A stretch of 64,000 nucleotides of DNA from Lepeophtheirus salmonis. Taxonomy: Eukaryota; Arthropoda; Copepoda; Siphonostomatoida; Caligidae. Shown here piece by piece: positions 60,635 to 64,000 of this stretch. The notes under the pieces are model-generated. The model was given only the letters and a program-made list of their open reading frames with translations. It was not told where the DNA came from and did not search any database. A program made the translations under genes and the position numbers. Each line of letters opens with the position of its first letter. Position 1 is the first letter of the stretch. Location: positions 3,104,422-3,168,421 of the forward strand of contig NC_052142.2 of NCBI RefSeq assembly GCF_016086655.4, given 5' to 3'.

Positions 60635-60938
60635 CTATGTAGATTTGTTGTATAACTAACATTCATAGGATTGTAAGAAGTGGTTGTTGTTGAAGATTGA
60701 GCCTGTTTTCGCAGTCTAGCACGTCTATTTGAGAACCAAACCTGAATTCTCGCTTCACTTAACTTTATTCTTTGTGCTAATTCTTCTCTTGTATATATAT
60801 CGGGATATTGTGTCCTTTCAAAAGCTTTTTCTAATTCATCTAATTGATATGCCGTGAATGTGGTCCTTGATCTTCTTTGTTTTCTTTTTAAAGGAATTCC
60901 TGGTTCAGCTTCAAGATCAGAATCTTCTTCGTCTTTTA
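60635..60938 (-). CDS. Pax3/7: Pax3/7, homeodomain exon
   Basis: The product is a nuclear sequence-specific transcription factor of the Pax group III class (Drosophila paired, gooseberry, gooseberry-neuro; vertebrate Pax3 and Pax7), which acts in segmentation and neural patterning. The exon has an acidic lead (DEEDSDLEAEPG), a KRKQRRSRTTF junction, then a complete 60-residue homeodomain at 60879-60700: QRRSRTTFTAYQLDEL at the start, YPDIYTREELAQ in the loop to helix 2, and IQVWFSNRRARLRKQ in the recognition helix. Ser at position 50 marks the paired (S50) class, and Asn51 and the WFxNRR core are intact. Leu rather than Trp follows RAR, which as I recall is also seen in gooseberry. The exon ends with 21 residues and AG|GTATGG (phase 2). 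The 5' end is set at 60938 (TTAAAG|TA); an alternative acceptor 6 bp further in (exon start 60932) would keep the phase and drop two residues. Confidence 0.95.
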
Positions 60939-61406
60939 CTTTAATTAAATGAGGTTACATACATAGTGTCGGCTTAACAAAATATTAATAACAAAAGAAA
61001 TTATGTATCACAGCATGATATCATTTCCTGTCAAAAATTGTTTTACACTTTTTAATGATATTATTCTCTTTGAAGCCGTAGGTTTAAAAAAATGATGATT
61101 TTGAATCTAGTTTTTTATAATTAATTAGAATTTAATATCTATATACTCGAATTTGAATTGATTTTAATTGATGGTTAATTTATCATAAATTCGACTTATT
61201 TGATACTCTTAATTAAAAAAAAAACTAATCTAGATACTTGATAATAGATGATATAATTGAAGTTCAATTTTATAATGAAATATTTTAGTCATTTTTTGTT
61301 CTAGGTTTAATGGGCAATTGTTCCCATTGCGGTATAAATAAAAAAAATTCAAAACTAATAATCAGAAATAAAAAAGTTTTTCAGTATAAATATAAATTTG
61401 ACTTGC
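60939..61406 (-). other. Pax3/7 intron, probable GC-AG type
   Basis: The paired-domain frame must leave its exon in phase 1 to join the homeodomain exon. The site AATG|GCAAGT at 61407/61406 does this and is a perfect match to the extended consensus of GC donors (GCAAGT). The nearby GT candidate (AA|GTCAAA at 61403) is weak and would put the homeodomain out of frame. No octapeptide (HSIDGILG-like) exon was seen in the 468 bp. Confidence 0.6.
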
Positions 61407-61808
61407 CATTTTTTCTCTCGTAATCCTCTTTTCCTCTCAGTAATCTTGAAATGGCAGATACACTAGGTACTGTATTTTTATCACAAAATCCTTCCTTAAT
61501 TAATCTATCACGCACCTCCCAACTAAAAACACCTGGGTTTTCATTTTTATACATATCCACTTTTTTTTCAATCTCTGGTGTTGCTAATTTGGGCTTAGTT
61601 CCTCCAATTACACCTGGTCTAATAGATCCTGTTTCTTGATAGCGATTAAGAATTTTGGATACACATCCATGACTTACACGAAGTTGACGAGATATTATAC
61701 AAGGACGAACACCAGCAGCAGCCATTTCGATAATCTTAAGACGGATATGATTAGGCAATGGTCGTCCATTGATGAATACACCACCTAATTGATTTACTCG
61801 ACCTTGTC
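61407..61808 (-). CDS. Pax3/7: Pax3/7, paired-domain exon
   Basis: Encodes a complete paired domain of about 127 residues in one exon: GQGRVNQLGGVFINGRPLP at the N-terminal beta-hairpin, RPCIISRQLRVSHGCVSKIL (PAI recognition helix), GSIRPGVIGGTKP (linker) and NTVPSVSAISRLLRGK (RED subdomain). FINGRPLPNHIR and the GVIGG linker are typical of Pax3/7 rather than Pax6 or Pax2/5/8. The acceptor is CATAATTTATTAG|GACAAGG, so the first Gly codon is split (phase 1). The open frame upstream to 61848 (MIMQILIFPHNLL) reads through the intron's pyrimidine tract and is not the true start. Usual Pax3/7 genes have a separate first exon with a short leader; none was recognised in 61809-64000. Confidence 0.95.
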
Positions 61809-63326
61809 CTAATAAATTATGAGGGAAAATTAATATTTGCATTATCATTAAAATAATTTTTTATCTTAAAATAAACAATTGAAAAAAAAAACACATTTAC
61901 AAAATTTTTGTCCTTAATACCTTGAAAGGGATATCCAGAAAATTGCATAGATCTTATCATTCCACTCAGTTCAGTAACTGTCATTACTTATAAAATGATT
62001 GTTAAGGTGTTTTTATTGTAACATTGACTAAATCCTGAGAATGGGCTTTAATATTTTAGTAATACGTTGGAGAGCGCTTACTTTTATTCTTTTTTTGTAC
62101 TTTTACATTGGTCGCTTATTACTCCGCCCATAAATTCCTTTTCCGCTCTTTTCCGCTTTTCCCGCAGCAATACGTAAAAGATCCAAATATCTATTAAGTA
62201 TTTATTTAACAAAAGTAATAATATTTGAGATGTTAATTATAGTAATTAATTTCTCGATTTTAAAAGAGAATGTTGAATTAAATCTAGTTCGTCTAAAAAA
62301 TTTAAAAATCATATTTAAGGAAAAATAATAGACAATTAAATAAAATTTAATTTAATTTTTGAATAAGTAACTATGCATTATTTGAAAAAATAGAGTTGAA
62401 GATATATATTAGTATACATATATTTGTCTACAAGTTTTAATAAAAAAATATATATATTTAAATTAATTTTTATAGATCTTGTGATAAGTAGGTAAAATAC
62501 AAATTTTGAAGTTCCTATTAACTTAATTTTGAATTTTTTAGATGAAAATTACTAATTGCTAAGTACTCTATGACACTTTAGTTTTTTCACTCGTAAAAAG
62601 TTATAAATTAATCATATAAATAAATTAAAGTGATAACATAAATATAAAGTTTGTAATTAACATGGCTTAGATTATAGTTAATTCAGACGTTACAAATTAC
62701 AACTTGAACAATCTACTAGTGTAAGTTTATTATTGTACAAAATTTTACTCCCATATCATCACCGAAGAAAATTATTATTATCCTTAACTTCATTTGTTGA
62801 AGTATGCTTAGCATTTGTAACCCTGGTGACTTTTATATATATTATAGAATAATTATTTATTTTTATTTTTAGAGAGTTGAAAGACTCTATTTACGTTTTA
62901 TGTCCATGGATTTTATCTGATGAATCGTTAGAGGTCAGCGACAAAGATGCAGCTTCTCTTCTTGTCACACCTTGGCTTGATAACTTTTCTAAAACTATTA
63001 TCATAATTTCCACAATTTTTTGTAGGGATTATAAACTGTGCTCTTGGATAAACATAACAAGTTCTTAATTGCATTAAAACAGTATCCATGTCTGCTAATT
63101 CACCATTTTATACATTTACTATTTTTTTAAAATATATGTAAACACTGATTGTTTATTTGAAATAATAGAAATAATGTTCTCAAACACTTAAACGTACAGT
63201 TCCCAAAAAAAATTCTTACGTGTTTCTGGAATAAGTTTTTGATAAGAATTAAAATAGTTGAAGGTACTATTGAAAATTTAAATTGTGGTTTCTTTTATTA
63301 ACAAACTTAAATTTCTTATATTTATG
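61809..63326. other. 5' side of the paired-domain exon; no first exon found
   Basis: AT-rich. Probably the first intron of Pax3/7, or its promoter side. A slightly GC-richer patch with GCGCTTAC and CCGCTTTTCCCGC lies at about 62080-62170. The first exon was sought as a phase-1 exon ending in G before a GT donor and not found. Confidence 0.3.
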
Positions 63327-63940
63327 GGTAATCCCATGAAATTTTTTCAGGAGGAAACAGATTTTATTAAAATTTGGTATTATTGACAGTAGAATAGCCC
63401 AAAAATAAAATTTTCCATCTGTAACTCAATCCAACTAAGAGTAATGGTGTGATTAACAAAAATCATAACTTCGTTTTTATAGTATTATTTGTACATTCAT
63501 ATTAACATCATATAAAAGGGTATGTTCGATGAAACTATATTTTACTATTTTAATGAGGCATTGATTTTATAAATCTAAATTTATGAGTTTTCTACTCTAA
63601 AGATTATTATTTTTTAAATAAAAAAAAAAAATCAACGAAAATTTAATGTAAAAAAAAAAGCCATGATTTACTTTCTTTTATGACATAAGCTTTGTTGATT
63701 TAACCAATAGATTTTTAATTTCGTATTATTCTTGCTTATCATTGTTTTTCTTTACGAGATATTACTAATCAAGTATGCATCAAAATACTATTTTTTTCAT
63801 CTTTACAGCCTCAATACTGAAATTTGGATTGTGGTACAGATCCAAAATTTTATTTTTTACCTAGTATACCGTCAAAAATACCACTTACCAAATTTTAGTC
63901 AAGTCTGTTTCCTCTTGAAAAATTTTCATGGAATTACCTG
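63327..63940. mobile_element. short inverted-repeat element (~110-130-bp arms)
   Basis: The plus strand at about 63327-63440 (ATCCCATGAAATTTTTTCAG, then GAGGAAACAGA, then AAAATTTGGTA) returns in inverted orientation at about 63940-63813 (ATTCCATGAAAATTTTTCAA, GAGGAAACAGA, AAAATTTGGTA). About 370 bp of AT-rich sequence lie between the arms. It is MITE-like; the outer ends and target duplication are unclear. Confidence 0.6.
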
Positions 63941-64000
63941 CAATTATATATGTTAAAAAATTCAGTTTGTAATATAAAAAAACACCCTTTTCTATTTTTA

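Noticed and set aside
61809..61848. Open frame upstream of the paired domain starting with ATG at 61848
   Set aside because: It runs through a pyrimidine tract and acceptor (TTTATTAG) directly before GQGRVNQ, so it is intron read-through rather than a real N-terminus.
63885..63950. Candidate first exon of Pax3/7 on the minus strand (acceptor, ATG, strong GTAAGT donor)
   Set aside because: The donor phase does not fit the paired-domain exon (phase 2 against phase 1), and the sequence is one arm of an inverted repeat whose other arm is at 63327-63440.
1..64000. tRNA, rRNA, CRISPR array, operon or phage-like system
   Set aside because: No cloverleaf, rRNA core or regularly spaced direct repeats were seen, and gene structure with introns shows a eukaryotic nuclear region.

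Overview
This is a eukaryotic, very AT-rich genomic window with long homopolymer and AT runs, short introns (48 and 72 bp) next to a 13 kb intron, and a dense mix of decayed transposable elements. An arthropod is the best fit. A parasitic copepod such as a sea louse is my guess from the AT-richness, an invertebrate Pax3/7 gene and CGGBP1-like hAT repeats, but no single feature proves it. I see no prokaryotic features, no CRISPR array, no rRNA and no convincing tRNA.

Two host genes are supported, both on the minus strand at the ends. At the left end (about 1.69-2.2 kb) is the 5' end of a vigilin-like multi-KH RNA-binding protein gene: a noncoding first exon, a short intron and the first coding exon of 92 codons. 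The rest must lie further left, mostly outside the window. At the right end (47.1-61.8 kb) is a Pax3/7 (gooseberry/paired) transcription factor gene. It has an almost complete paired domain, a paired-class homeodomain with Ser50, and two C-terminal exons ending in a stop. The four exons keep one reading frame of 352 codons. The first coding exon was not found.

Between them, about 2.2-47 kb is essentially repeats: four related hAT-type DNA transposons (4.6, 9.0, 20.6 and 32.5 kb; three with recognisable 8-bp target duplications), a DNA element with roughly 400-bp terminal inverted repeats in two near-identical copies (6.9-8.9 and 36.2-38.2 kb), a duplicated Ty3/gypsy-derived block (16.6-20.0 and 40.9-44.3 kb), a THAP/P-element-like transposase pseudogene (24.6-26.6 kb), and several non-LTR retrotransposon fragments. 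A 100-base run of N at 38324-38423 is bounded on both sides by sequence repeated elsewhere in the window.

The long Pax3/7 intron is itself packed with transposon remains: a mosaic LINE with recognisable endonuclease and reverse transcriptase (about 48-52.9 kb) carrying a mariner fragment, a decayed gypsy pol (53.7-55.2 kb), a small tandem repeat (55.7 kb) and a piggyBac transposase fragment (59.1-59.4 kb).

No new coordinated biological system is visible. The most useful results are the Pax3/7 gene model with a probable GC-AG intron, the THAP/P-element gene, the nested insertion history, and the recent duplications around the assembly gap.
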